Positions 26,741 through 40,428 of a DNA stretch of 64,000 bases are shown piece by piece. Numbering within the stretch: the stretch's first letter is position 1; each line of letters opens with the position of its first letter. Position numbers and translations under genes: made by a program. The notes under the pieces are model-generated. The model worked only from the letters and a program-made list of their open reading frames with translations. It searched no databases and was not told the DNA's origin. The stretch is from Clusia tigrina. Lineage: Eukaryota > Arthropoda > Insecta > Diptera > Clusiidae. The stretch is taken from assembly GCA_920105625.2 (NCBI GenBank), contig OV050031.1:85693995-85757994 (forward strand), read 5' to 3'.

Positions 26741-28857
26741 TCAGTTGTTGCCGCTGTCGATTGGGGGGTCTGCTGCCTTCTCTATGCCTATATCTACCCC
26801 TACCTGCCTCAGTCGCCGTCACAGTCGGCTTCGCAGCCTCTGTCAGCGTCTCTGTAGGTGTCTAAGTCGCCACCGCTGTCGATTGGGGGTTCTGCTGCCT
26901 TCTCTTTGGCTATATCTACGCCTACCTGCCTCAGTCGCCGTCACAGACGGCATCGCTGCCTCTGTCAGCGTCTCTGTAGGTTTCTCAGTCGCTGCCGCTG
27001 TCGATTGGGGGGTCCGCTGCCTTCTCTATGCCAATATCTAGCCCTCTCTGCCTTAGTCGGCGTCTCAGTCGGCATCGCTGCCTCTGTCAGCGCCTCTGTA
27101 GGCGTCTCAGTCGCTGCCGCTGTCGATTGGCGGGTCTGCTGCCAACTGTATGCCTATATCTACCCCTATATGCCTCAGTCGGCATCTCAGTCGGCCTCGC
27201 AGCCTCTATCAGCGTCTCTGTAGGCGTATCAGTTGTTGCCGCTGTCGATTGGTGGATCAGCTGCCTTCTCTATGCCTATATCTACCACCACCTGCCTCAG
27301 TCGGCGTCAAAGTCGGCTTCGCGGCCTCTGTCAGCGTCTCTGTAGGCGTCTCTGTACGCGTCTCAGCCGCTGCCGCTATCGATTGGGGGTTCTGCAGCGT
27401 TCTCTATGCCAATATCTACCCCTATCTGCCTCAGTCGGCGTCTCAGTCGAAGTCGCAGCCTCTGTCAGCGTCTTTGTAGGCGTCTCAGTCGCTGCCGCTG
27501 TCGATTGGGGGGTCTGCTGCCTTCTCTATGCCTATATCTACCCTTATCTGCCTCAGTCGGCGTCTCAGTCGGCGTCGCTGCCTCTGTCAGCCTCTCTGAA
27601 TGCGTCTCAGTCGCTGCCGCTGACGATTGGGGGGTCTGCTGCCTTCTCTATGTCAATATCTACCCTATCTGCCTCAGTCGGCGTCTCAGCCTCTGTCAGA
27701 GATTATGTAGGCGTCTCAGTTGTTGCCGCGGTCGATTGGGTTGTCTGCTGCCTTCTCTATGCCTATGTCTAACCATCTCTGCCTCAGTCGGTGTCTCAGT
27801 CAGCGTCGCAGCCTCTGTCAGCGTCTCTGTAGGCGTCTCAGTCGCTGCCGCTGTCGATTGTTGGGTCTGCTGCGTCTCTATGCCTTTATCTACCCCTTCC
27901 TGCCTCAGTCGACGTCACAGTAGGCTTCTCAGCCTCTGTCAGCGTCTCTGTATTTGTCTCAGTCGCTGCCGCTGTCGATTGGGGGGTCTGCTACTTTCTC
28001 AATGCCTATATCTACCCTTATCTGCCTCAGTCGTCGTCTCAGTCGGCGTCGCACCCTCTGTCACCGTCTCTGAATGCGTCTCAGTCGCTGCCGCTGTCGA
28101 TTGGGTGGTCTTCTGCCTTCTCTATGCCTATATCTACCCCTATCTGCCTCAGTCGGCGTCTCAGTCGGCTTCTCAACCTCTGTCAGCGTCTCTGTGGGTG
28201 TATCAGTCGCTGCCGCTGTTGATTGGGGGGTCTGCTGCCTTCTCTATGCCTATATTTACCTCTATCTGCCTCAGTCGGCGTCTCAGTGTGCGTCGCAGCG
28301 TCTTGTCAGCGTCTCTGTAGGGATCTCAGTCGTTGCCGCTGTCGATTGGGGGGTCTGCTGCCTTCTCTATGCCTATATCTACCCCTACCTGCCTCAGTCG
28401 CCGTCACAGTCGGCTTCGCAGCCTCTGTCAGCGTCTCTGTAGGTGTCTAAGTCGCCACCGCTGTCGATTGGGGGTTCTGCTGCCTTGTCTTTGGCTATAT
28501 CTACCCCTACCTGCCTCAGTTGGCGTCACAGTCGGCTTCTCAGCCTCTGTCAGCGTCTTTGTAGGCGTCTCAGTCGCTGCCGCTCTCGGTTGGGGTGGTC
28601 TGCTGCCGTCTCTATGCCAATATATACCCCTATCTGAATCAGTCAGCGTCTCAGTCACCGTCGCACCCACTGTCAGCGTCTATGTCGGCGCCTCAGTCGC
28701 TGCCGCTGTCGATTGGGGGTTCTGCTGCCGTCTCTATGCCAATATCTACCCCTATCTGCCTCAGTCAGCGTCTCAGTCAGCGTCGCACCCACTGTCAGCG
28801 TCTCTGTAGGCGTCTCAATCGCTGCCGCCGTCGATTGGGGGGTCTTCTGCAATCTCT

Positions 28858-31800
28858 ATGCCAATATCTACCCCTATCTGCCTCAATCGGCGTCGCCGCC
28901 ACTGTCAGCGTCGCTGTAGGCGTCTCAGTTTTTGCCGCCGTCGATTGGGTTGTCTGCTGCCTTCTCTATGCCTAAGTCTAACCATCTCTGCCTCAGTCGG
29001 CGTCTCAGTCGGCGTCTCAGTCGGCGTCTCAGTCGGCGTCTCAGTCGGCGTCGCTGCCTCTGTCAGCCTCTCTGAATGCGTCTCAGTCGCTGCCGCTGTC
29101 GATTGGGGGGTCTGCTGCCTTCTCTATGCCAATATCTACCCTTATCTGCCTTAGTCGGCGTATCAGTCGGCGTCACAGCCTCTGTCAGCGTCTCTGAATG
29201 CGTCTCAGTCACTGCCGCTGTCGATTGGAGGGTCGGATGCCTTCTCTATGCCTATATCTACTCCTATCTGCCTCAGTCGGGGTCTCAGTCGGCATCGCAG
29301 CTTCTGTCAGCGTCTCTGTAGGCGTCTCAGTCGCTGCCGCTGTCGATTAGGGGGTCTGCTGCCTTCTCAATGCCTATATCTACCCTTATCTGCCTCAGTC
29401 GTCGTCTCAGTCGGCGTCGCAGCGTCTGTCAGCGTCTCTGAATGCGTCTCAGTCGCTGCCGCTGTCGATTGGGGGGTCTGATGCCTTCTCTATGCCAATA
29501 TCTACCCTTATCTGCCTTAGTCGGCGTATCAGTCGGCGTCACAGCCTCTGTCAGCGTCTCTGAATGCGTCTCAGTTACTGCCGCTGTCGATTGGGGGGTC
29601 TGCTGCCTTCTCTATGTCAATATCTACCCTATCTGCCTCAGTCGGCGTCTCAGCCTCTGTCAGAGATTCTGTAGGCGTCTCAGTTGTTGCCGCTGTCGAT
29701 TGGGTTGTCTGCTGCCTTCTCTATGCCTATGTCTAACCATCTCTGCCTCAGTCGGTGTCTCAGTCGGCATCGCAGCCTCTGTCAGCGTCTCTGTAGGCGT
29801 CTCAGTCGCTGCCGCTGTCGATTAGGGGGTCTGCTGCCTTCTCAAGGCCTATATCTACCCTTATCTGCCTCAGTCGTCGTCTCAGTCGGCGTCGCAGCGT
29901 CTGTCAGCGTCTCTGAATGCGTCTCAGTCGCTGCCGCTGTCGATTGGGGGGGTCTGCTGCCTTCTCTATGCCAATATCAACCCTTATCTGCCTCAGTAGG
30001 CGTCTCAGTCGGCGTCACAGCCTCTGTCAGCGTCTCTGAATGCGTCTCAATCACTGCCGCTGTCGATTGGAGGGTCTGATGCCTTCTCTATGCCTATATC
30101 TTACCCTACCTGCCTCAGTCGGAGTCTCAGTCGGCATTGCAGCCTCTGTCAGCGTCTATGTAGGCGTGTCAGTCGCTGCCGCCGACGATTGGGGGGTCTG
30201 CTGCCTTCTCTATGCCAATATATAATCTTATCTGCCTCAGTCGGCGTCGCAGCCTCTGTCAGCGTCTCTGTAGGCGTCTCAGTCGCTGCCGCTGTCGATT
30301 GGGGTGTCTGCTGCCAAATGTATGCCTATATCTACCCCTATCTGCCTCAGTCGGCATCTCAGTTGGCCTCGCAGCCTCTATCAGCGTCTCTGTAGGCGTC
30401 TCAGCTGTTGCCGCTGTCGATTGGTGGGTCAGCTGCCTTCTCTATGCCTATATCTACCTCCACCTGCCTCAGTCGGCGTCACAGTCGGCTTCGCGGCCTC
30501 TGTCAGCGTCTCTGTAGGCGTCTCTTTAGGCGTCTCAGCCGCTGCCGCTATCGATTGGGGGTTCTGCAGCGTTCTCTATGCCTATATCTACCCCTATCTG
30601 CCTCAGTCGGCGTCTCAGTCGAAGTCGCAGCCTCTGTCAGTGTCTTTGTAGGCGTCTCAGTCGCTGCCGCTGTCGATTGGGGGGTCTGCTGCCTTCTCTA
30701 TGCCTATATCTACCCTTATCTGCCTCAGTCGGCGTCTCAGTCGGCGTCGCTGCCTCTGTCAGCCTCTCTGAATGCGTCTCAGTCGCTGCCGCTGTCGATT
30801 GGGGGGACTGCGCCCTTCTCTATGTCGATATCTACCCTATCTGCCTCAGTCGGCGTCTCAGCCTCTGTCAGAGATTCTGTAGGCGTCTCAGTTGTTGCCG
30901 CTGTCGATTGGGTTGTCTGCTGCCTTCTCTATGCCTATGTCTAACCATCTCTGCCTCAGTCAGTGTCTCAGTTAGCGTCGCAGCCTCTGTCAGCGTCTCT
31001 GTAGGCGTCTCAGTCGCTGCCGCTGTCGATTGTTGGGTCTGCTGCGTCTCTATGCCTATATCTACCCCTACCTGCCTCAGTCGACGTCACAGTAGGCTTC
31101 TCAGCCTCTGTCAGCGTATCTGAATCCGTCTCAGTCGCTGCCGCTGTCGATTGGGGGGTCTTCTGCCTTCTCTATGCCTATATCTACCCCTATCTGCCTC
31201 AGTCGGCGTCTCAGTCGGCTCCTCAACCTCTGTCAGCGTCTCTGTGGGTGTATCAGTCGCTGCCGCTGTTGATTGGGGGGGTCTGCTGCCTTCTCTATGC
31301 CTATATCTACTCTTATCTGCCTCAGTCGTCGTCTCAGTCGGCGTCGCAGCCTCTGTCAGCGTCTCTGAATGCGTGTCAGTCACTACCGCTGTCGATTGGA
31401 GGGTCTGCTGCCTTTTCTATGCTTATATTTACCTCTATCTGCCTCAGTCGGTGTCACAGCGTCTATCAGCGTCTCTGTAGGCGTCTCAGTTGTTGCCGCT
31501 GTCGATTGGGTTCTCTGCTGCCTTGTCTATGCCTATTTCTAACCATCTCTGCCTCAGTCGGCGTCGCTGCGTCTGTCGGCGTCGCAACCTCTGTCGGCGT
31601 CGCAGCCTCTGTCAGCGTCGCAGCCTCTCTCACCGTCTCTGTAGGCGTCTCAGTCGCTGCCGCTGTCGATTGGGGGTCTGCTGCCTTCTCTATGCCTATA
31701 TCTACCCCTACATGCCTCAGTCGGCGTCACAGTCAGCTTCTCAGCCTCTATCAGCGTCTTTGTAGGCGTCTCAGTTGTTGCAGCTGTCGATTGGAGGGTC

Positions 31801-33412
31801 TGCTGCCTTCTCTATGCCTATGTCTACCCCTCTCTGTCTCAGTCGGCGTCTCAGTCGGCGTCGCAGCCACTGTCAGCGTCGCACCCTCTGTCAGCGTCTC
31901 GCTAGGCGTCTCAGTCGCTGCCGCTGTCGATTGGGGGTGTCTGCTGCTCTCTCTATGCCAATATCTACCCCTATCTGCCTCAGTCGGCGTCGCAGCCTCT
32001 GTCAGCGTCTCTTTAGGCGTCTCAGTCGCTACCGCTGTCGATTGGGGGTCTGCTGATTTCTCTATGCCTATCTCTTCCCCTATCTGCCTCAGTCGGCGCC
32101 ACAGTCGGCTTCGCAGCCTCTGTCAGCGTCTCTGTAGGTTTCTCAGTCGCTGCCGCTGTCGATTGGGGGGGGGGGGGGGTCTGCTGCCTTATCTATGCCA
32201 ATATCTACCCTTATCTGCCTCAGTTGGCGTCTCAGTCGGCGTCGCAGCCTCTATCAGCGTCTCTGTAGGCGTCTCAGTTGTTGCCGCTGTCGATTGGGGG
32301 GTCTGATGCCTTCTCTATGCCAATATCTACCCTTATCTGCCTTAGTCGGCGTATCAGTCGGCGTCACAGCCTCTGTCAGCGTCTCTGAATGCGTCTCAGT
32401 CACTGCCGCTGTCGATTGGGGGGTCTGCTGCCTTCTCTATGTCAATATCTACCCTATCTGCCTCAGTCGGCGTCTCAGACTCTGTCAGAGATTCTGTAGG
32501 CGTCTCAGTTGTTGCCGCTGTCGATTGGGTTGTCTGCTGCCTTCTCTATGCCTATGTCTAACCATCTCTGCCTCAGTCGGTGTCTCAGTCGGCATCGCAG
32601 CCTCTGTCAGCGTCTCTGTAGGCGTCTCAGTCGCTGCCGCTGTCGATTTGGGGGTCTGCTGCCTTCTCAATGCCTATATCTACCCTTATCTGCCTCAGTC
32701 GTCGTCTCAGTCGGCGTCGCAGCGTCTGTCAGCGTCTCTGAATGCGTCTCAGTCGCTGCCGCTGTCGATTGGGGGGTCTGCTGCCTTCTCTATGCCAATA
32801 TCAACCCTTATCTGCCTCAGTAGGCGTCTCAGTCGGCGTCACAGCCTCTGTCAGCGTCTCTGAATGCGTCTCAATCACTGCCGCTGTCGATTGGAGGGTC
32901 TGATGCCTTCTCTATGCCTATATCTTCCCCTACCTGCCTCAGTCGGAGTCTCAGTCGGCATTGCAGCCTCTGTCAGCGTCTATGTAGGCGTCTCAGTCGC
33001 TGCCGCCGACGATTGGGGGGTCTGCTGCCTTCTCTATGCCAATATATAATCTTATCTGCCTCAGTCGGCGTCGCAGCCTCTGTCAGCGTCTCTGTAGGCG
33101 TCTCAGTCGCTGCCGCTGTCGATTGGGGGGTCTGCTGCCAAATGTATGCCTATATCTACCCCTATCTGCCTCAGTCGGCATCTCAGTTGGCCTCGCAGCC
33201 TCTATCAGCGTCTCTGTAGGCGTCTCAGCTGTTGCCGCTGTCGATTGGTGGGTCAGCTGCCTTCTCTATGCCTATATCTACCACCACCTGCCTCAGTCGG
33301 CGTCACAGTCGGCTTCGCGGCCTCTGTCAGCGTCTCTGTAGGCGTCTCTTTAGGCGTCTCAGCCGCTGCCGCTATCGATTGGGGGTTCTGCAGCGTTCTC
33401 TATGCCTATATT
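28858..33412. repeat. Array block C, copy 1 (about 6.9-kb offset)
   Basis: An ordered series of about 37 monomers recurs from 35,766 at offsets that step from 6,908 to 6,896, 6,883 and finally 7,016 bp. The steps fit gains and losses of 12-mers, G-run changes and one extra monomer. Diagnostic variants in order include CGATTAGGGGGTCTG, GGCATTGCAGCC, TATATAATC and GACTGCGCCC. Confidence 0.8.
32165..32179 (+). repeat. 15-G run, longest G homopolymer
   Basis: The usual GATTGGGGGG of the monomer is expanded to 15 G. Other long versions are at 8,510-8,520 (11), 35,460-35,471 (12), 39,048-39,061 (14) and 43,520-43,528 (9). This is a slippage-prone site within the monomer and also a likely sequencing-error hot spot. 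Confidence 0.9.
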
Positions 33413-35765
33413 TACCTCTATCTGCCTCAGTCGGCGTCTCAGTGTGCGTCGCAGCGTCTTGTCAGCGTCTCTGTAGGGATCTCAGTCGTTGCCGCTGTCG
33501 ATTGGGGGGTCTGCTGCCTTCTCTATGCCTATATCTACCCCTACCTGCCTCAGTCGCCGTCACAGTCGGCTTCGCAGCCTCTGTCAGCGTCTCTGTAGGT
33601 GTCTAAGTCGCCACCGCTGTCGATTGGGGGTTCTGCTGCCTTGTCTTTGGCTATATGCTTCTCAGCCTCTGTCAGCGTCTTTGTAGGCGTCTCAGTCGCT
33701 GCCGCTGTCGGTTGGGATGGTCTGCTGCCGTCTCTATGCCAATATCTACCCCTATCTGAATCAGTCAGCGTCTCAGTCAGCGTCGCACCCACTGTCAGCG
33801 TCTATGTCGGCGCCTCAGTCGCTGCCGCTGTCGATTGGGGGTTCTGCTGCCGTCTCTATGCCAATATCTACCCCTATCTGCATCAGTCAGCGTCTCAGTC
33901 AGCGTCGCACCCACTGTCAGCGTCGCTGTAGGCGTCTTAATCGCTGCCGCCGTCGATTGGGGGTCTGCTGCAGTCTCTATGCCAATATCTACCCCTATCT
34001 GCCTCAATCGGCGTCGCCACCTCTGTCAGCGTCGCTGTAGGCGTCTCAGTTTTTGCCGCTGTCGATTGGGTTGTCTGCTGCCTTCTCTATGCCTAAGTCT
34101 AACCATCTCTGCCTCAGTTGGCGTCTCAGTCGGCGTCTCAGTCTGCGTCTCAGTTGGCGTCTCAGTCGGCGTCGCAGCCTCTGTCAGCGTCTCTGTTGTC
34201 GTCTCAGTCGCTGCCGCTGTCGATTGGGGGGTCTGCTGCCTTCTCTATGCCAATATCTACCCTTATCTGCCTCAGTCGGCGTCTCAGTCGGCGTCACAGC
34301 CTCTGTCAGCGTCTCTGAATGCGTCTCAGTCACTGCCGCTGTCGATTGGAGGGTCTGATGACTTCTCTATGCCTATATCTACTCCTATCTGCCTCAGTCG
34401 GAGTCTCAGTCGGCATCGCAGCTTCTGTCAGCGTCTATGTAGGCGTCTCAGTCGGTGCCGCTGTGGATTGGGTGGTCTGCTGCCTTCTCTATGTCAATAT
34501 CTACCCTATCTGCCTCAGTCGGCGTCTCAGCCTCTGTCAGAGATTCTGTAGGCGTCTCAGTCGCTGCCGCTGTTGATTGGGGGGTCTGCTGCCTTCTCTA
34601 TGCCTATATTTACCTCTATCTGCCTCAATCGGCATCTCAGTCGGCGTCGCAGCCTCTATCAGCGTCTCTGTAGGCGTCTCAGTTGTTGCCGCTGTCGATT
34701 GGGTTGTCTGCTGCCTTCTCTATGCCTATGTCTAAACATCTCAGCCTCAGAAGGCGTCTCAGTCGGCGTCGCAGCCTCTGTCAGCGTCTCTATAGGCGTC
34801 TCAGTCCCTGCCGCTGTCGATTGGGGGGTCTGCTGCCTTCTCTATGCCTATATTTACCCCTATGTGCCTCAGTCGGCATCTCAGTCGGCGTCGCAGCCTC
34901 TATCAGCGTCTCTGTAGGTGTCTAAGTCGCCACCGCTGTCGATTGGGGATTCTGCTGCCTTGTCTTTGGCTATATCTACCCCTACCTGCCTCAGTTGGCG
35001 TCACAGTCGGCTTCTCAGCCTCTGTCAGCGTCTCTGTAGTCGTCTCAGTTGTTGCCGCTGTCGATTTGGGGGGGTCTGCTGCCTTCTCTATGCCTATGTC
35101 TACCCCTGTCTGCCTCAGTCGGCGTCTCAGTCGGCGTCACAGCCTCTGTCACCGTCGGACCCTCTGTCAGCGTCGCACCCTCTTTCAGCGTCTCTGTAGG
35201 CGTCTCAGTCGATGCTGCTGTCGATTGGGGGGTCTGCTGCTCTCTCTATGCCAATATCTACCCCTATTTGCCTCAGTCGGCGTCGCAGCCTCTGTCAGCG
35301 TCTTTGTAGGCGTCTCAGTCGCTGCCGCTGTCGGTTGGGGTGGTCTGCTGCCGTCTCTATGCCTATCATTTCCCCTATCTGCCTCAGTCGGCGCCACAGT
35401 CGGCATCGCAGCCTCTCTCAGCGTCTATGTCGGCGCCTCAGTCGCTGCCGCTGTCGATTGGGGGGGGGGGGTCTGCTGCCGTCTCTATGCCAATATCTAC
35501 CCCTATCTGTCTAAGTCAGCGTCTCAGTCAGTGTCGCACCCACTGTCAGCGTCTCTGTAGGCGTCTCAGTTGTTGCCGCTGTCGATTTGGGGTCTGCTGC
35601 CTTCTCTATGCCTATGTCTACCCCTGTCTGCCTCAGTCGGCGTCTCAGTCGGCGTCACAGCCTCTGTCACCGTCGCACCCTCTGTCAGCGTCGCACCCTC
35701 TTTCAGCGTCTCTGTAGGCGTCTCAGTCGCTGCTGCTGTCGATTGGGGGGTCTGCTGCTCTCTCT

Positions 35766-38700
35766 ATGCCAATATCTACCCCTATCTGCCTCAATCGGCG
35801 TCGCCGCCACTGTCAGCGTCGCTGTAGGCGTCTCAGTTTTTGCCGCCGTCGATTGGGTTGTCTGCTGCCTTCTCTATGCCTAAGTCTAACCAGCTCTGCC
35901 TCAGTCGGCGTCTCAGTCGGCGTCTCAGTCGGCGTCTCAGTCGGCGTCGCTGCCTCTGTCAGCCTCTCTGAATGCGTCTCAGTCGCTGCCGCTGTCGATT
36001 GGGGGGTCTGCTGCCTTCTCTATGCCAATATCTACCCTTATCTGCCTTAGTCGGCGTATCAGTCGGCGTCACAGCCTCTGTCAGCGTCTCTGAATGCGTC
36101 TCAGTCACTGCCGCTGTCGATTGGAGGGTCGGATGCCTTCTCTATGCCTATATCTACTCCTATCTGCCTCAGTCGGGGTCTCAGTCGGCATCGCAGCTTC
36201 TGTCAGCGTCTCTGTAGGCGTCTCAGTCGCTGCCGCTGTCGATTAGGGGGTCTGCTGCCTTCTCAATGCCTATATCTACCCTTATCTGCCTCAGTCGTCG
36301 TCTCAGTCGGCGTCGCAGCGTCTGTCAGCGTCTCTGAATGCGTCTCAGTCGCTGCCGCTGTCGATTGGGGGGTCTGATGCCTTCTCTATGCCAATATCTA
36401 CCCTTATCTGCCTTAGTCGGCGTATCAGTCGGCGTCACAGCCTCTGTCAGCGTCTCTGAATGCGTCTCAGTCACTGCCGCTGTCGATTGGGGGGTCTGCT
36501 GCCTTCTCTATGTCAATATCTACCCTATCTGCCTCAGTCGGCGTCTCAGCCTCTGTCAGAGATTCTGTAGGCGTCTCAGTTGTTGCCGCTGTCGATTGGG
36601 TTGTCTGCTGCCTTCTCTATGCCTATGTCTAACCATCTCTGCCTCAGTCGGTGTCTCAGTCGGCATCGCAGCCTCTGTCAGCGTATCTGTAGGCGTCTCA
36701 GTCGCTGCCGCTGTCGATTAGGGGGTCTGCTGCCTTCTCAAGGCCTATATCTACCCTTATCTGCCTCAGTCGTCGTCTCAGTCGGCGTCGCAGCGTCTGT
36801 CAGCGTCTCTGAATGCGTCTCAGTCGCTGCCGCTGTCGATTGGGGGGTCTGCTGCCTTCTCTATGCCAATATCAACCCTTATCTGCCTCAGTAGGCGTCT
36901 CAGTCGGCGTCACAGCCTCTGTCAGCGTCTCTGAATGCGTCTCAATCACTGCCGCTGTCGATTGGAGGGTCTGATGCCTTCTCTATGCCTATATCTTACC
37001 CTACCTGCCTCAGTCGGAGTCTCAGTCGGCATTGCAGCCTCTGTCAGCGTCTATGTAGGCGTGTCAGTCGCTGCCGCCGACGATTGGGGGGTCTGCTGCC
37101 TTCTCTATGCCAATATATAATCTTATCTGCCTCAGTCGGCGTCGCAGCCTCTGTCAGCGTCTCTGTAGGCGTCTCAGTCGCTGCCGCTGTCGATTGGGGG
37201 GTCTGCTGCCAAATGTATGCCTATATCTACCCCTATCTGCCTCAGTCGGCATCTCAGTTGGCCTCGCAGCCTCTATCAGCGTCTCTGTAGGCGTCTCAGC
37301 TGTTGCCGCTGTCGATTGGTGGGTCAGCTGCCTTCTCTATGCCTATATCTACCTCCACCTGCCTCAGTCGGCGTCACAGTCGGCTTCGCGGCCTCTGTCA
37401 GCGTCTCTGTAGGCGTCTCTTTAGGCGTCTCAGCCGCTGCCGCTATCGATTGGGGGTTCTGCAGCGTTCTCTATGCCTATATCTACCCCTATCTGCCTCA
37501 GTCGGCGTCTCAGTCGAAGTCGCAGCCTCTGTCAGTGTCTTTGTAGGCGTCTCAGTCGCTGCCGCTGTCGATTGGGGGGTCTGCTGCCTTCTCTATGCCT
37601 ATATCTACCCTTATCTGCCTCAGTCGGCGTCGCTGCCTCTGTCAGCCTCTCTGAATGCGTCTCAGTCGCTGCCGCTGTCGATTGGGGGGACTGCGCCCTT
37701 CTCTATGTCGATATCTACCCTATCTGCCTCAGTCGGCGTCTCAGCCTCTGTCAGAGATTCTGTAGGCGTCTCAGTTGTTGCCGCTGTCGATTGGGTTGTC
37801 TGCTGCCTTCTCTATGCCTATGTCTAACCATCTCTGCCTCAGTCAGTGTCTCAGTTAGCGTCGCAGCCTCTGTCAGCGTCTCTGTAGGCGTCTCAGTCGC
37901 TGCCGCTGTCGATTGTTGGGTCTGCTGCGTCTCTATGCCTATATCTACCCCTACCTGCCTCAGTCGACGTCACAGTAGGCTTCTCAGCCTCTGTCAGCGT
38001 ATCTCAATCCGTCTCAGTCGCTGCCGCTGTCGATTGGGGGGTCTTCTGCCTTCTCTATGCCTATATCTACCCCTATCTGCCTCAGTCGGCGTCTCAGTCG
38101 GCTCCTCAACCTCTGTCAGCGTCTCTGTGGGTGTATCAGTCGCTGCCGCTGTTGATTGGGGGGGTCTGCTGCCTTCTCTATGCCTATATCTACTCTTATC
38201 TGCCTCAGTCGTCGTCTCAGTCGGCGTCGCAGCCTCTGTCAGCGTCTCTGAATGCGTGTCAGTCGCTACCGCTGTCGATTGGAGGGTCTGCTGCCTTTTC
38301 TATGCTTATATTTACCTCTATCTGCCTCAGTCGGTGCCACAGCGTCTATCAGCGTCTCTGTAGGCGTCTCAGTTGTTGCCGCTGTCGATTGGGTTCTCTG
38401 CTGCCTTGTCTATGCCTATTTCTAACCATCTCTGCCTCAGTCGGCGTCGCTGCGTCTGTCGGCGTCGCAACCTCTGTCGGCGTCGCAGCCTCTGTCAGCG
38501 TCGCAGCCTCTCTCACCGTCTCTGTAGGCGTCTCAGTCGCTGCCGCTGTCGATTGGGGGTCTGCTGCCTTCTCTATGCCTATATCTACCCCTACATGCCT
38601 CAGTCGGCGTCACAGTCAGCTTCTCAGCCTCTATCAGCGTCTTTGTAGGCGTCTCAGTTGTTGCAGCTGTCGATTGGAGGGTCTGCTGCCTTCTCTATGC

Positions 38701-40428
38701 CTATGTCTACCCCTCTCTGCCTCAGTCGGCGTCTCAGTCGGCGTCGCAGCCACTGTCAGCGTCGCACCCTCTGTCAGCGTCTCGCTAGGCGTCTCAGTCG
38801 CTGCCGCTGTCGATTGGGGGTGTCTGCTGCTCTCTCTATGCCAATATCTACCCCTATCTGCCTCAGTCGGCGTCGCAGCCTCTGTCAGCGTCTCTTTAGG
38901 CGTCTCAGTCGCTACCGCTGTCGATTGGGGATTTGCTGATTTCTCTATGCCTATCTCTTCCCCTATCTGCCTCAGTCGGCGCCACAGTCGGCTTCGCAGC
39001 CTCTGTCAGCGTCTCTGTAGGTTTCTCAGTCGCTGCCGCTGTCGATTGGGGGGGGGGGGGGTCTGCTGCCTTATCTATGCCAATATCTACCCTTATCTGC
39101 CTCAGTTGGCGTCTCAGTCGGCGTCTCAGTCGGCGTCGCAGCCTCTATCAGCGTCTCTGTAGGCGTCTCAGTTGTTGCCGCTGTCGATTGGGGGGTCTGC
39201 TGCCTTCTCTATGCCTATATCTTCCCCTACCTGCCTCAGTCGTCGTCTCAGTCGGCGTCGCAGCGTCTGTCAGCGTCTCTGAATGCGTCTCAGTCGCTGC
39301 CGCTGTCGATTGGGGGGTCTGATGCCTTCTCTATGCCAATATCTACCCTTATCTGCCTTAGTCGGAGTATCAGTCGGCGTCACAGCCTCTGTCAGCGTCT
39401 CTGAATGCGTCTCAGTCACTGCCGCTGTCGATTGGGGGGTCTGCTGCCTTCTCTATGTCAATATCTACCCTATCTGCCTCAGTCGGCGTCTCAGACTCTG
39501 TCAGAGATTCTGTAGGCGTCTCAGTTGTTGCCGCTGTCGATTGGGTTGTCTGCTGCCTTCTCTATGCCTATGTCTAACCATCTCTGCCTCAGTCGGTGTC
39601 TCAGTCGGAATCGCAGCCTCTGTCAGCGTCTCTGTAGGCGTCTCAGTCGCTGCCGCTGTCGATTTGGGGGTCTGCTGCCTTCTCAATGCCTATATCTACC
39701 CTTATCTGCCTCAGTCGTCGTCTCAGTCGGCGTCGCAGCGTCTGTCAGCGTCTCTGAATGCGTCTCAGTCGCTGCCGCTGTCGATTGGGGGGTCTGCTGC
39801 CTTCTCTATGCCAATATCAACCCTTATCTGCCTCAGTAGGCGTCTCAGTCGGCGTCACAGCCTCTGTCAGCGTCTCTGAATGCGTCTCAATCACTGCCGC
39901 TGTCGATTGGAGGGTCTGATGCCTTCTCTATGCCTATATCTTCCCCTACCTGCCTCAGTCGGAGTCTCAGTCGGCATTGCAGCCTCTGTCAGCGTCTATG
40001 TAGGCGTCTCAGTCGCTGCCGCCGACGATTGGGGGGTCTGCTGCCTTCTCTATGCCAATATATAATCTTATCTGCCTCAGTCGGCGTCGCAGCCTCTGTC
40101 AGCGTCTCTGTAGGCGTCTCAGTCGCTGCCGCTGTCGATTGGGGGGTCTGCTGCCAAATGTATGCCTATATCTACCCCTATCTGCCTCAGTCGGCATCTC
40201 AGTTGGCCTCGCAGCCTCTATCAGCGTCTCTGTAGGCGTCTCAGCTGTTGCCGCTGTCGATTGGTGGGTCAGCTGCCTTCTCTATGCCTATATCTACCAC
40301 CACCTGCCTCAGTCGGCGTCACAGTCGGCTTCGCGGCCTCTGTCAGCGTCTCTGTAGGCGTCTCTTTAGGCGTCTCAGCCGCTGCCGCTATCGATTGGGG
40401 GTTCTGCAGCGTTCTCTATGCCTATATC
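35766..40428. repeat. Array block C, copy 2
   Basis: Partner of 28,858-33,412. A 12-bp loss near 37,620 and an extra monomer near 39,200 relative to copy 1 account for the changes in offset. Long G runs occur at equivalent places, 32,165-32,179 in copy 1 and 39,048-39,061 here, but with different lengths (15 and 14). Confidence 0.8.
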
